The translations under genes and the position numbers were made by a program. Shown here one piece after another: positions 42,249-55,326 of a stretch of DNA of 64,000 nt. Numbering within the stretch: position 1 is the stretch's first letter; each line of letters starts with the position of its first letter. The notes beneath the pieces were generated by a model. That model was not told the origin of the DNA and did not search any database. It worked only from the letters and a program-made list of their open reading frames with translations. The DNA is from Mantis religiosa (Eukaryota > Arthropoda > Insecta > Mantodea > Mantidae): assembly GCA_030765055.1 (NCBI GenBank), contig CM060950.1, positions 459,460,710 through 459,524,709 on the forward strand, written 5' to 3'.

Positions 42249-45200
42249 TTCTTTGATGGCCCTTAAGCATAACACACCGACAATTTCGTTGTAGTTGTGA
42301 GTGTGGTAATCTTTGTAGTACTGGTGCTTGTATCTGTGATTGTCGTTGTGACTGCACTGGTGACTGAAGTTGTTCTGATACTTCCTCTGCTGCAGCAGCA
42401 CTCTGTTTGGCTGGTGCAGTCTTTCTGGCAGTTGGTACCTGACAGAAGCTGTTTTGTTGGGCATTTCACGTTGAAGGCATCTACATTTCTTTGTTGGCCC
42501 TTAAGCATAACACACAGACAATATCGTTGTGGTTGTGAGTGTGGTATTCTTTGTAGTACTGGTGCTTGTGTCTGTGATTGTCGTTGTGACTGCACTGGTG
42601 ACTGAAGTTGTTCTGATACTTCCTCTGCTGCAGCAGCACTCTGTTTGGCTGGTGCAGTCTTTCTGGCAGTTGGTACCTGACAGAAGCTGTTTTGTTGGGC
42701 ACCTCACGTTGGACGCATCTGCGTATCTATGTTGGCCCTTAAGCATAACACACAGACAATTTAAAATTATAAATTCATAATAGGCTGTGTTCGTGGGGGT
42801 TGTGTTTGTGTGAGCTGTGTTCATGGGGTTTCTTGTTGTAATTGTTTTTGTAGTCGTAGTTGTGGTGGTGGCAGCAGTTGTCCTTTCTGTGGTCGTTGTA
42901 GTTGTGAATGTGGTAATCTTTGTAGTACTGGTGCTTGTGTCTGTGATTGTCGTTGTGACTGCACTGGTGACTGAAGTTGTTCTGGTACTTCCTCTGCTGC
43001 AGCAGCAGTCTGTTTGGCTGGTGCAGTCTTTCTGGCAGTTGGTACCTGACAGAAGCTGTTTTGTTGGGCATTTCACGTTGGACGCATCTGCATTTCTTTG
43101 TTGGCCCTTAAGCATAACACACAGACAATTTCGTTGTAGTTGTGAGTGTGGTAATCTTTGTAGTACAGGTGCTTGTGTCTGTGATTGTCGTTGTGACTGC
43201 ACTGGTGACTGAAGTTGTTCTGGTACTTCCTCTGCTGCAGCAGCAGTCTGTTTGGCTGGTTAAGTCTTTCTGGCAGTTGGTACCTGACAGAAGCTGTTTT
43301 GTTAGGCATTTCACGTTGGACGCATCTGCATTTCTTTGTTGGCCGTTAAGCATAACACACAGACAATTTCGTTGTAGTTGTGAGTGTGGTAATCTTTGTA
43401 GTACTGGTGCTTGTGTCTGTGATTGTCGTTGTGACTGCACTGGTGACTGAAGTTGTTCTGGTACTTCCTCTGCTGCAGCAGCAGCAGTCTGTTTGGCTGG
43501 TGCAGTCTTTCTGGCAGTTGGTACCTGACAGAAGCTGTTTTGTTGGGCACCTCACGTTGGACGCATCTGCGTTTCTTTGTTGACCCTTAAGCATAACACA
43601 CAGACAATTTCGTTATAGTTGTGAGTGTGGTAATCTTAGTAGTACTGGTGCTTGTGTCTGTGATTGTCGTTGTGACTGCACTGGTGACTGAAGTTGTTCT
43701 GGTACTTCCTCTGCTGCAGCAGCACTCTGTTTGGCTGGTGCAGTCTTTCTGGCAGTTGGTACCTGACAGAAGCTGTTTTGTTGGGCATTTCACGTTGGAC
43801 GCATCTGCGTTTCTCTGTTGGCCGTTAAGCATAACACACAGACAATTTCGTTGTAGCTGTGAGTGTGGTAATCTTTGTAGTACTGGTGCTTGTGTCTGTG
43901 GTTGTCGTTGTGACTGCACTGGTGACTGAAGTTGTTTTTGATACTTCCTCTGCTGCAGCAGCACTCTGTTTGGCTGGTGCAGTCTTTTTGGCAGTTGGTA
44001 CCTGACAGAAGCTGTTTTCTTGGGCACCTCACGTTGGACGCATCTGCCTATCTTTGTTGGCCCTTAAGCATAACACACAGACAATTTAAAATTATAAATT
44101 CATAATAGGCTGTGTTCGTGGGGATTGTGTTTGTGTGAGCTGTGTTCATGGGGTTTCTTGTTGTAATTGTTTTTGTAGTCGTAGTTGTGGTGGTGGCTGC
44201 AGTTGTCCTTTCTGTGGTCATTGTAGTTGTGAATGTGGTAATCTTTGTAGTACTGGTGCTTGTGTCTGTGATTGTCGTTGTGACTGCACTGGTGACTGAA
44301 GTTGTTCTGGTACTTCCTCTGCTGCAGCAGCAGTCTGTTTGGCTGGTGCAGTCTTTCTGGCAGTTGGTACCTGACAGAAGCTGTTTTGTTGGGCATTTCA
44401 CGTTGGACGCATCTGCATTTCTTTGTTGGCCCTTAAGCATAACACACAGACAATTTCGTTGTAGTTGTGAGTGTGGTAATCTTTGTAGTACAGGTGCTTG
44501 TGTCTGTGATTGTCGTTGTGACTGCACTGGTGACTGAAGTTGTTCTGGTACTTCCTCTGCTGCAGCAGCAGTCTGTTTGGCTGGTGCAGTCTTTCTGGCA
44601 GTTGGTATCTGAAAGAAGCTGTTTTGTTGAGCACCTCACGTTGGACGCATCTGCGTTTCTTTGTTGGCCCTTAAGCATAACACACAGACAATTTCGTTGT
44701 AGTTGTGAGTGTGGTAATCTTTGTAGTACTAGTGCTTGTGTCTGTGATTGTCGTTGTGACTGCACTGGTGACTGAAGTTGTTCTGGTACTTCCTCTGCTG
44801 CAGCAGCAGTCTCTTTGGCTGGTGCAGTCTTTCTGGCAGTTGGTACCTGACAGAAGCTGTTTTGTTGGGCATTTCACGTGGGAGGCATCTGCATTTCTTT
44901 GTTGGCCCTTAAGCATAACACATCGACAATTTGGTTGTAGTTGTGAGTGTGGTAATCTTTGTAGTACTGGTGCTTGTGTCTGTGATTGTCGTTGTGACTG
45001 CACTGGTGACTGAAGTTGTTCTGGTACTTCCTCTGCTGCAGCAGCAGTCTGTTTGGCTGGTGCAGTCTTTCTGGCAGTTGGTACCTGACAGAAGCTGTTT
45101 TGTTGGGCATTTCACGTTGGGCGCATCTGCATTTCTTTGTTGGCCCTTAAGCATAACACACAGACAATTTCGTTGTAGTTGTGAGTGTGGTAATCTTTGT

Positions 45201-48200
45201 AGTACTGGTGCTTGTGTCTGTGATTGTCGCTGTGACTGCACTGGTGACTGAAGTTGTTCTGATACTTCCTCTGCTGCAGCAGCAGTCTGTTTGGCTGGTG
45301 CAGTCTTTCTGGCAGTTGGTACCTGACAGAAGCTGTTTTGTTGGGCACCTCACGTTGGACGCATCTGCGTTTCTTTGTTGGCCCTTAAGCATAACACACA
45401 GACAATTTCGTTGTAGTTGTGAGTGTCGTAATCTTTGTATTACTGGTGCTTGTGTCTGTGATTGTCATTGTGACTGCACTGGTGACTGAAGTTGTTCTGG
45501 TACTTCCTCTGCTGCAGCAGCAGTCTGTTTGGTTGGTGCAGTCTTTCTGGCAGATGGTACCTGACAGAAGCTGTTTTGTTGGGCACCTCACCTTGGACGC
45601 ATCTGCGTTTCTTTGTTGGCCGTTAAGCATAACACACAGACAATTTCGTTGTAGTTGTGAGTGTGGTAATCTTTGTAGTACTGGTGCTTGTGTCTGTGGT
45701 TGTCGTTGTGACTGCACTGGTGACTTAAGTTGTTTTTGATACTTCCTCTGCTGCAGCAGCACTCTGTTTGGCTGGTGCAGTCTTTCTGGCAGTTGGTACC
45801 TGACAGAAGCTGTTTTGTTGGGCACCTCACGTTGGACGCAGCTGCGTATCTTTGTTGGCCCTTAAGCATAACACACAGACAATTTAAAATTATAAATTCA
45901 TAATAGGCTGTGTTAGTGGGGGTTGTGTTTGTGTGAGCTGTGTTCATGGGGTTTCTTGTTGTAATTGTTTTTGTAGTCGTAGTTGTGGTGGTGGCAGCAG
46001 TTGTCCTTTCTGTGGTCGTTGTAGTTGTGAGTGTGGTAATCTTTGTAGTACTGGTGCTTGTGTCTGTGATTGTCGTTGTGACTGCACTGGTGACTGAAGT
46101 TGTTCTGATACTTCCTCTGCTGCAGCAGCAGTCTGTTTGGCTGGTGCAGTCTTTCTGGCAGTTGGTACCTGACAGAAACTGTTTTGTTGGGCACCTTACG
46201 TTGGATGTATCTGCGTTTCTTTGTTGGCCCTTAAGCATAACACACAGAAAATTTCGTTGTAGTTGTGAGTGTGGTAATCTTTGTAGTACTGGTGCTTGTG
46301 TCTGTGATTGTCGTTGTGACTGCACTGGTGACTGAAGTTGTTCTGGTACTTCCTCTGCTGCAGCAGCAGTCTCTTTGGCTGGTGCAGTCTTTCTGGCAGT
46401 TGGTACCTGACAGAAGCTGTTTTGTTGGGCATTTCACGTTGGACGCATCTGCATTTCTTTGTTGGCCCTTAAGCATAACACATCGACAATTTCGTTGTAG
46501 TTGTGAGTGTGGTAATCTTTGTAGTACTGGTGCTTGTGTCTGTGATTGTCGTTGTGACTGCACTGGTGACTGAAGTTGTTCTGATACTTCCTCTGCTGCA
46601 GCAGCAGTCTGTTTGGCTGGTGCAGCCCTTCTGGCAGTTGGTACCTAACAGAAGCTGTTTTGTTGGGCACCTGACGTCGGACGCATCTGCGTTTCTTTGT
46701 TGGCCCTTAAGCTTAACACACAGACAATTTAAAATTATAAATTCATAATAGGCTGTGTTCGTGGGGGTTGTGTTTGTGTGAGCTGTGTTCATGGGGGTTC
46801 TTGTTGTAATTGTTTTTGTAGTCGTAGTTGTGGTGGTGGCTGCAGTTGTCCTTTCTGTGGTCGTTGTAGTTGTGAGTGTGGTAATCTTTGTAGTACTGGT
46901 GCTTGTGTCTGTGATTGTCGTTGTGACTGCACTGGTGACTGAAGTTGTTCTGATACTTCCTCTGCTGCAGCAGCAGTCTGTTTGGCTGGTGCAGCCTTTC
47001 TGGCAGTTGGTACCTAACAGAAGCTGTTTTGTTGGGCACCTGACGTCGGACGCATCTGCGTTTCTTTGTTGGCCCTTAAGCATAACACACAGATAATTTA
47101 AAATTATAAATTCAAAATAGGCTGTGTTCGTGGGGGTTGTGTTTGTGTGAGCTGTGTTCATGGGGGTTCTTGTTGTAATTGTTTTTGTAGTCGTAGTTGT
47201 GGTGGTGGCTGCAGTTGTCCTTTCTGTGGTCGTTGTAGTTGTGAGTGTGGTAATCTTTGTAGTACTTGTGCTTGGGTCTGTGATTGTCGTTGTGACTGCA
47301 CAGGTGACTGAAGTTGTTCTGGTACTTCCTCTGCTGCAGCAGCAGCAGTCTGTTTGGCTGGTGCAGTCTTTCTGGCAGTTTGTACTTGACAGAAGCTGTT
47401 TTGTTGGGCATTTCACGTTGGACGCATCTGCATTTCTTTGTTAGCCCTTAAGCATAACACACAGACAATTTCGTTGTAGTTGTGAGTGTGGTAATCTTTG
47501 TAGTACTGGTGCTTGGGTCTGTGATTGTCGTTGTGACTGCACAGGTGACTGAAGTTGTTCTGGTACTTCCTCTGCTGCAGCAGCAGCAGTCTGTTTGGCT
47601 GGTGCAGTCTTTCTGGCAGTTTGTACTTGACAGAAGCTGTTTTGTTGGGCATTTCACGTTGGACGCATCTGCATTTCTTTGTTGGCCCTTAAGCATAACA
47701 CACAGACAATTTCGTTGTAGTTGTGAGTGTGGTAATCTTTGTAGTACTGGTGCTTGTGTCTGTGATTGCCGTTGTGACTGCACTGGTGACTGAAGTTGTT
47801 CTGGTACTTCCTCTGCTGCAGCAACAGCAGTCTGTTTGGCTGGTGCAGTCTTTCTGGCAGTTGGTACCTGACAGAAGCTGTTTTGTTGGGCATTTCACGT
47901 TGGACGCATCTGCATTTCTTTGTTGGCACTTAAGCATAACACACAGACAATTTCGTTGTAGTTGTGAGTGTGGTAATCTTTGTAGTACTGGTGCTTGTGT
48001 CTGTGATTGTCGTTGTGACTGCACTGGTGACTGAAGTTGTTCTGATACTTCCTCTGCTGCAGCAGCAGTCTGTTTGGCTGGTGCAGTCTTTCTGGCAGTT
48101 GGTACCTGACAGAAGCTGTTTTGTTGGGCACCTTACGTTGGACGCATCTGCGTTTCTTTGTTGGCCCTTAAGCATAACACACAGACAATTTCGTTGTAGT

Positions 48201-50805
48201 TGTGAGTGTGGTAATCTTTGTAGTACTGGTGCTTGTGTCTGTGATTGTCGTTGTGACTGCACTGGTGACTGAAGTTGTTCTGGTACTTCTTCTGCTGCAG
48301 CAGCAGTCTCTTTGGCTGGTGCAGTCTTTCTGGCAGTTGGTACCTGACAGAAGCTGTTTTGTTGGGCACCTCACGTTGGACGCATCTGCGTATCTTTGTT
48401 GGCCCTTCAGCATAACACACAGACAATTTAAAATTATAAATTCATAATAGGCTGTGTTCGTGGGGGTTGTGTTTGTGTGAGCTGTGTTCATGGGGTTTCT
48501 TGTTGTAATTGTTTTTGTAGTCGTAGTTGTGGTGGTGGCAGCAGTTGTCCTTTCTGTGGTCGTTGTAGTTGTGAATGTGGTAATCTTTGTAGTACTGGTG
48601 CTTGTGTCTGTGATTGTCGTTGTGACAGCACTGGTGACTGAAGTTGTTCTGGTACTTCCTCTGCTGCAGCAGCAGCAGCAGTCTGTTTGGCTGGTGCAGT
48701 CTTTCTGGCAGTTGGTACCTGACAGAAGCTGTTTTGTTGGGCACCTCACCTTGGACGCATCTGCGTTTCTTTGTTGGCCGTTAAGCATAACACACAGACA
48801 ATTTCGTTGTAGTTGTGAGTGTGGTAATCTTTGTAGTACTGGTGCTTGTGTCTGTGATTGTCGTTGTGACTGCACTGGTGACTGAAGTTGTTCTGATACT
48901 TCCTCTGCTGCAGCAGCAGTCTGCTTGGCTGGTGCAGTCTTTCTGGCAGTTGGTATCTGAAAGAAGCTGTTTTGTTGAGCACCTCACGTTGGACGCATCT
49001 GCGTTTCTTTGTTGGCCCTTAAGCATAACACACAGACAGTTTAAAATTATAAATTCATAATAGGCTGTGTTCGTGGGGGTTGTGTTTGTGTGAGCTGTGT
49101 TCATGGGGGTTCTTGTTGTAATTGTTTTTGTAGTCGTAGATGTGGTGGTGGCTGCAGTTGTCCTTTCTGTGGTCGTTGTAGTTGTGAGTGTGGTAATCTT
49201 TGTAGTACTGGTGCTTGTGTCTGTGATTGTCGTTGTGACTGCACAGGTGACTGAAGTTGTTCTGGTACTTCCTCTGCTGCAGCATTAGTCTGTTTGGCTG
49301 GTGCAGTCTTTCTGGCAGTTGGTACCTGACAAAAGCTGTTTTGTTGGGCATTTCACGTTGGACGCATCTGCATTTCTTTGCTGGCCCTTAAGCATAACAC
49401 ACAGACAATTTCGTTGTAGTTGTGAGTGTGGTAATCTTTGTATTACTGGTGCTTGTGTCTGTGATTGTCGTTGTGACTGCACTGGTGACTGAAGTTGTTC
49501 TGATACTTCCTCTGCTGCAGCAGCAGTCTGTTTGGCTGATGCAGTCTTTCTGGCAGTTGGTACCTGACAGAAGCTGTTTTGTTGGGCATTTCACGTTGGA
49601 CGCATCTGCATTTCTTTGTTGGCCGTTAAGCATAACACACAGACAATTTCGTTGTAGTTGTGAGTGTGGTAATCTTTGTAGTACTGGTGCTTGTGTCTGT
49701 GATTGTCGTTGTGACTGCACTGGTGACTGAAGTTGTTCTGGTACTTCCTCTGCTGCAGCAGCAGCAGTCTGTTTGGCTGGTGCAGTCTTTCTGGCAGTTG
49801 GTACCTGACAGAAGCTGTTTTGTTGGGCATTTCACGTTGGACGCATCTACATTTCTTTGTTGGCCCTTAAGCATAACACACAGACAATTTCTTTATAGTT
49901 GTGAGTGTGGTAATCTTTGTAGTACTGGTGCTTGTGTCTGTGATTGTCGTTGTGACTGCATTGGTGACTGAAGTTGTTCTGATACTTCCTCTGCTGCAGC
50001 AGCAGTCTGTTTGGCTGATGCAGTCTTTCTGGCAGTTGGTACCTGACAGAAGCAGTTTTGTTGGGCACCTCACGTTGGACGCATCTGCGTTTCTTTGTTG
50101 ACCCTTAAGCATAACACACAGACAATTTCGTTTTAGTTGTGAGTGTGGTAATCTTAGTAGTACTGGTGCTTGTGTCTGTGATTGTCGTTGTGACTGCACT
50201 GGTGACTGAAGTTGTTCCGGTACTTCCTCTGCTGCAGCAGCACTCTGTTTGGCTGGTGCTGTCTTTCTGGCAGTTGGTACCTGACAGAAGCTGTTTTGTT
50301 GGGCATTTCACGTTAGACGCATCTGCATTTCTTTGTTGGCCGTTAAGCATAACACACAGACAATTTCGTTGTAGTTGTGAGTGTGGTAATCTTTGTAGTA
50401 CTGGTGCTTGTGTCTGTGATTGTCGTTGTGACTGCACTGGTGACTGAAGTTGTTCTGGTACTTCCTCTGCTGCAGCAGCAGTCTGTTTGGCTGGTGCAGT
50501 CTTTCTGGCAGTTGGTACCTGACAGAAGCTGTTTTGTTGGGCATTTCACGTTGGACGCATCTGCATTTCTTTGCTGGCCCTTAAGCATAACACACAGACA
50601 ATTTCGTTGTAGTTGTGAGTGTGGTAATCTTTGTAGTACTGGTGCTTGTGTCTGTGATTGTCGTTGTGACTGCACTGGTGACTGAAGTTGTTTTTGATAC
50701 TTCCTCTGCTGCAGCAGCACTCTGTTTGGCTGGTGCAGTCTTTCTGGCAGTTGGTACCTGACAGAAGCTGTTTTGTTGGGCATTTCACGTTGGACGCATC
50801 TGCAT

Positions 50806-51317
50806 CCTAACAGTAGTATCACTCTATGTATTCAAAACCATTATACTTTAAAAGACCGAAAACAACATAACATCCTCAATAAAGATTGCCATACATATGA
50901 TACGAGGAGAGCAACTGATTACCATAGGGTGAGCACGAATAAAACTCAAACTAATAAAGATCCATTTAAAATAGGAGCCATATTGTATAATAAATTGCCA
51001 TCTGTAATTAAGAATACTTCTGACTCAAAATTTAAACTGGTCTTAAAATCATACCTAATTCTAAAATGTTTGTATAGTATAAATGAACTGTAATATACAT
51101 GTATGTATGTAGTATGAATGAGTTGTATACCTATGTATACCATAAGGTTTGTACGTAAGTTAGGCATTTTGATCTTTTTAAATAACTTATACTTTTGTAA
51201 ACAACTCTATATTTTGTAAATAACTTATGTATTTTGATCATTTTGTCTTTTGACTGTATAGAGGTAATTGACAGTGTCAGATGCTCTTGTAAGAGTCTAT
51301 TGACCGCAATAAATTAT
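50806..51317 (+). mobile_element. 3' fragment of a second LINE (copy 2 of 3)
   Basis: The same 512 bp with the same satellite junctions (GCAT before, TTCTTTGATGG after), exactly 9069 bp from copy 1. It is part of the 9.07-kb duplication and not an independent insertion. The coding remnant ends at 51093. Confidence 0.8.
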
Positions 51318-54300
51318 TTCTTTGATGGCCCTTAAGCATAACACACCGACAATTTCGTTGTAGTTGTGAGTGTGGTAATCTTTGTAGTACTGGTGCTTGT
51401 ATCTGTGATTGTCGTTGTGACTGCACTGGTGACTGAAGTTGTTCTGATACTTCCTCTGCTGCAGCAGCACTCTGTTTGGCTGGTGCAGTCTTTCTGGCAG
51501 TTGGTACCTGACAGAAGCTGTTTTGTTGGGCATTTCACGTTGAAGGCATCTACATTTCTTTGTTGGCCCTTAAGCATAACACACAGACAATATCGTTGTG
51601 GTTGTGAGTGTGGTATTCTTTGTAGTACTGGTGCTTGTGTCTGTGATTGTCGTTGTGACTGCACTGGTGACTGAAGTTGTTCTGATACTTCCTCTGCTGC
51701 AGCAGCACTCTGTTTGGCTGGTGCAGTCTTTCTGGCAGTTGGTACCTGACAGAAGCTGTTTTGTTGGGCACCTCACGTTGGACGCATCTGCGTATCTATG
51801 TTGGCCCTTAAGCATAACACACAGACAATTTAAAATTATAAATTCATAATAGGCTGTGTTCGTGGGGGTTGTGTTTGTGTGAGCTGTGTTCATGGGGTTT
51901 CTTGTTGTAATTGTTTTTGTAGTCGTAGTTGTGGTGGTGGCAGCAGTTGTCCTTTCTGTGGTCGTTGTAGTTGTGAATGTGGTAATCTTTGTAGTACTGG
52001 TGCTTGTGTCTGTGATTGTCGTTGTGACTGCACTGGTGACTGAAGTTGTTCTGGTACTTCCTCTGCTGCAGCAGCAGTCTGTTTGGCTGGTGCAGTCTTT
52101 CTGGCAGTTGGTACCTGACAGAAGCTGTTTTGTTGGGCATTTCACGTTGGACGCATCTGCATTTCTTTGTTGGCCCTTAAGCATAACACACAGACAATTT
52201 CGTTGTAGTTGTGAGTGTGGTAATCTTTGTAGTACAGGTGCTTGTGTCTGTGATTGTCGTTGTGACTGCACTGGTGACTGAAGTTGTTCTGGTACTTCCT
52301 CTGCTGCAGCAGCAGTCTGTTTGGCTGGTTAAGTCTTTCTGGCAGTTGGTACCTGACAGAAGCTGTTTTGTTAGGCATTTCACGTTGGACGCATCTGCAT
52401 TTCTTTGTTGGCCGTTAAGCATAACACACAGACAATTTCGTTGTAGTTGTGAGTGTGGTAATCTTTGTAGTACTGGTGCTTGTGTCTGTGATTGTCGTTG
52501 TGACTGCACTGGTGACTGAAGTTGTTCTGGTACTTCCTCTGCTGCAGCAGCAGCAGTCTGTTTGGCTGGTGCAGTCTTTCTGGCAGTTGGTACCTGACAG
52601 AAGCTGTTTTGTTGGGCACCTCACGTTGGACGCATCTGCGTTTCTTTGTTGACCCTTAAGCATAACACACAGACAATTTCGTTATAGTTGTGAGTGTGGT
52701 AATCTTAGTAGTACTGGTGCTTGTGTCTGTGATTGTCGTTGTGACTGCACTGGTGACTGAAGTTGTTCTGGTACTTCCTCTGCTGCAGCAGCACTCTGTT
52801 TGGCTGGTGCAGTCTTTCTGGCAGTTGGTACCTGACAGAAGCTGTTTTGTTGGGCATTTCACGTTGGACGCATCTGCGTTTCTCTGTTGGCCGTTAAGCA
52901 TAACACACAGACAATTTCGTTGTAGCTGTGAGTGTGGTAATCTTTGTAGTACTGGTGCTTGTGTCTGTGGTTGTCGTTGTGACTGCACTGGTGACTGAAG
53001 TTGTTTTTGATACTTCCTCTGCTGCAGCAGCACTCTGTTTGGCTGGTGCAGTCTTTTTGGCAGTTGGTACCTGACAGAAGCTGTTTTCTTGGGCACCTCA
53101 CGTTGGACGCATCTGCCTATCTTTGTTGGCCCTTAAGCATAACACACAGACAATTTAAAATTATAAATTCATAATAGGCTGTGTTCGTGGGGATTGTGTT
53201 TGTGTGAGCTGTGTTCATGGGGTTTCTTGTTGTAATTGTTTTTGTAGTCGTAGTTGTGGTGGTGGCTGCAGTTGTCCTTTCTGTGGTCATTGTAGTTGTG
53301 AATGTGGTAATCTTTGTAGTACTGGTGCTTGTGTCTGTGATTGTCGTTGTGACTGCACTGGTGACTGAAGTTGTTCTGGTACTTCCTCTGCTGCAGCAGC
53401 AGTCTGTTTGGCTGGTGCAGTCTTTCTGGCAGTTGGTACCTGACAGAAGCTGTTTTGTTGGGCATTTCACGTTGGACGCATCTGCATTTCTTTGTTGGCC
53501 CTTAAGCATAACACACAGACAATTTCGTTGTAGTTGTGAGTGTGGTAATCTTTGTAGTACAGGTGCTTGTGTCTGTGATTGTCGTTGTGACTGCACTGGT
53601 GACTGAAGTTGTTCTGGTACTTCCTCTGCTGCAGCAGCAGTCTGTTTGGCTGGTTAAGTCTTTCTGGCAGTTGGTACCTGACAGAAGCTGTTTTGTTGGG
53701 CATTTCACGTTGGACGCATCTGCATTTCTTTGTTGGCCGTTAAGCATAACACACAGACAATTTCGTTGTAGTTGTGAGTGTGGTAATCTTTGTAGTACTG
53801 GTGCTTGTGTCTGTGATTGTCGTTGTGACTGCACTGGTGACTGAAGTTGTTCTGGTACTTCCTCTGCTGCAGCAGCAGCAGTCTGTTTGGCTGGTGCAGT
53901 CTTTCTGGCACTTGGTACCTGACAGAAGCTGTTTTGTTGGGCATTTCACGTTGGACGCATCTGCATTTCTTTGTTGGCCCTTAAGCATTACACACAGACA
54001 ATTTCGTTGTAGTTGTGAGTGTGGTAATCTTTGTAGTACTCGTGCTTGTGTCTGTGATTGTCGTTGTGACTGCACTGGTGACTGAAGTTGTTCTGATACT
54101 TCCTCTGCTGCAGCAGCAGTCTGTTTGGCTGATGCAGTCTTTCTGGCAGTTGGTACCTGACAGAAGCAGTTTTGTTGGGCACCTCACGTTGGACGCATCT
54201 GCGTTTCTTTGTTGACCCTTAAGCATAACACACAGACAATTTCGTTATAGTTGTGAGTGTGGTAATCTTTGTATTACTAGTGCTTGTGTCTGTGATTGTC

Positions 54301-54814
54301 GTTGTGACTGCACTGGTGACTGAAGTTGTTCCGGTACTTCCTCTGCTGCAGCAGCACTCTGTTTGGCTGGTGCAGTCTTTCTGGCAGTTGGTACCTGACA
54401 GAAGCTGTTTACTTGGGCACCTCACGTTGGACGCATCTGCCTATCTTTGTTGGCCCTTAAGCATAACACACAGACAATTTAAAATTATAAATTCATAATA
54501 GGCTGTGTTCGTGGGGGTTGTGTTTGTGTGAGCTGTGTTCATGGGGTTTCTTGTTGTAATTGTTTTTGTGGTCGTAGTTGTGGTGGTGGCTGCAGTTGTC
54601 CTTTCTGTGGTCGTTGTAGTTGTGAATGTGGTAATCTTTGTAGTACTGGTGCTTGTGTCTGTGATTGTCGTTGTGACTGCACTGGTGACTGAAGTTGTTC
54701 TGGTACTTCCTCTGCTGCAGTAGCAGCAGTCTGTTTGGCTGGTGCAGTCTTTCTGGCAGTTGGTACCTGACAGAAGCTGTTTTGTTGGGCATTTCACGTT
54801 GGACGCATCTGCAT

Positions 54815-55326
54815 CCTAACAGTAGTATCACTCTATGTATTCAAAACCATTATACTTTAAAAGACCGAAAACAACATAACATCCTCAATAAAGATTGCCA
54901 TACATATGATACGAGGAGAGCAACTGATTACCATAGGGTGAGCACGAATAAAACTCAAACTAATAAAGATCCATTTAAAATAGGAGCCATATTGTATAAT
55001 AAATTGCCATCTGTAATTAAGAATACTTCTGACTCAAAATTTAAACTGGTCTTAAAATCATACCTAATTCTAAAATGTTTGTATAGTATAAATGAACTGT
55101 AATATACATGTATGTATGTAGTATGAATGAGTTGTATACCTATGTATACCATAAGGTTTGTACGTAAGTTAGGCATTTTGATCTTTTTAAATAACTTATA
55201 CTTTTGTAAACAACTCTATATTTTGTAAATAACTTATGTATTTTGATCATTTTGTCTTTTGACTGTATAGAGGTAATTGACAGTGTCAGATGCTCTTGTA
55301 AGAGTCTATTGACCGCAATAAATTAT
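54815..55326 (+). mobile_element. 3' fragment of a second LINE (copy 3 of 3)
   Basis: The same 512 bp with the same junctions, 4009 bp from copy 2. The satellite on its left is a long-form monomer with a CTGCAGTAGCAGCAG variant. On its right the next monomer reads GTGCTTGTGTCTG, where copies 1 and 2 have GTGCTTGTATCTG. The shared insertion site but different surroundings point to an earlier duplication than the 9.07-kb one. The coding remnant ends at 55102. Confidence 0.8.

Larger units (their letters stand above)
35588..53654. repeat. Tandem duplication of a 9069-bp higher-order satellite unit
   Basis: About 35588-44585 is repeated at about 44657-53654. I compared many stretches and found no difference, including rare variants such as CTTAAGCTTAACAC (37640 and 46709) and CAGCATTAGTCTG (40210 and 49279), and the LINE fragment at 41737 and 50806. 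The outer flanks differ (GGTATCTGAAAGAAGC near 44606 has no counterpart near 35537 or 53675), so this is a real boundary of the duplicated unit. It is either a very recent unequal exchange or an assembly duplication. Confidence 0.88.

Noticed and set aside
41737..55326. Three independent insertions of the second LINE fragment
   Set aside because: Both junctions are identical in all three and two lie exactly one 9069-bp unit apart, so duplication after a single insertion is the better explanation.
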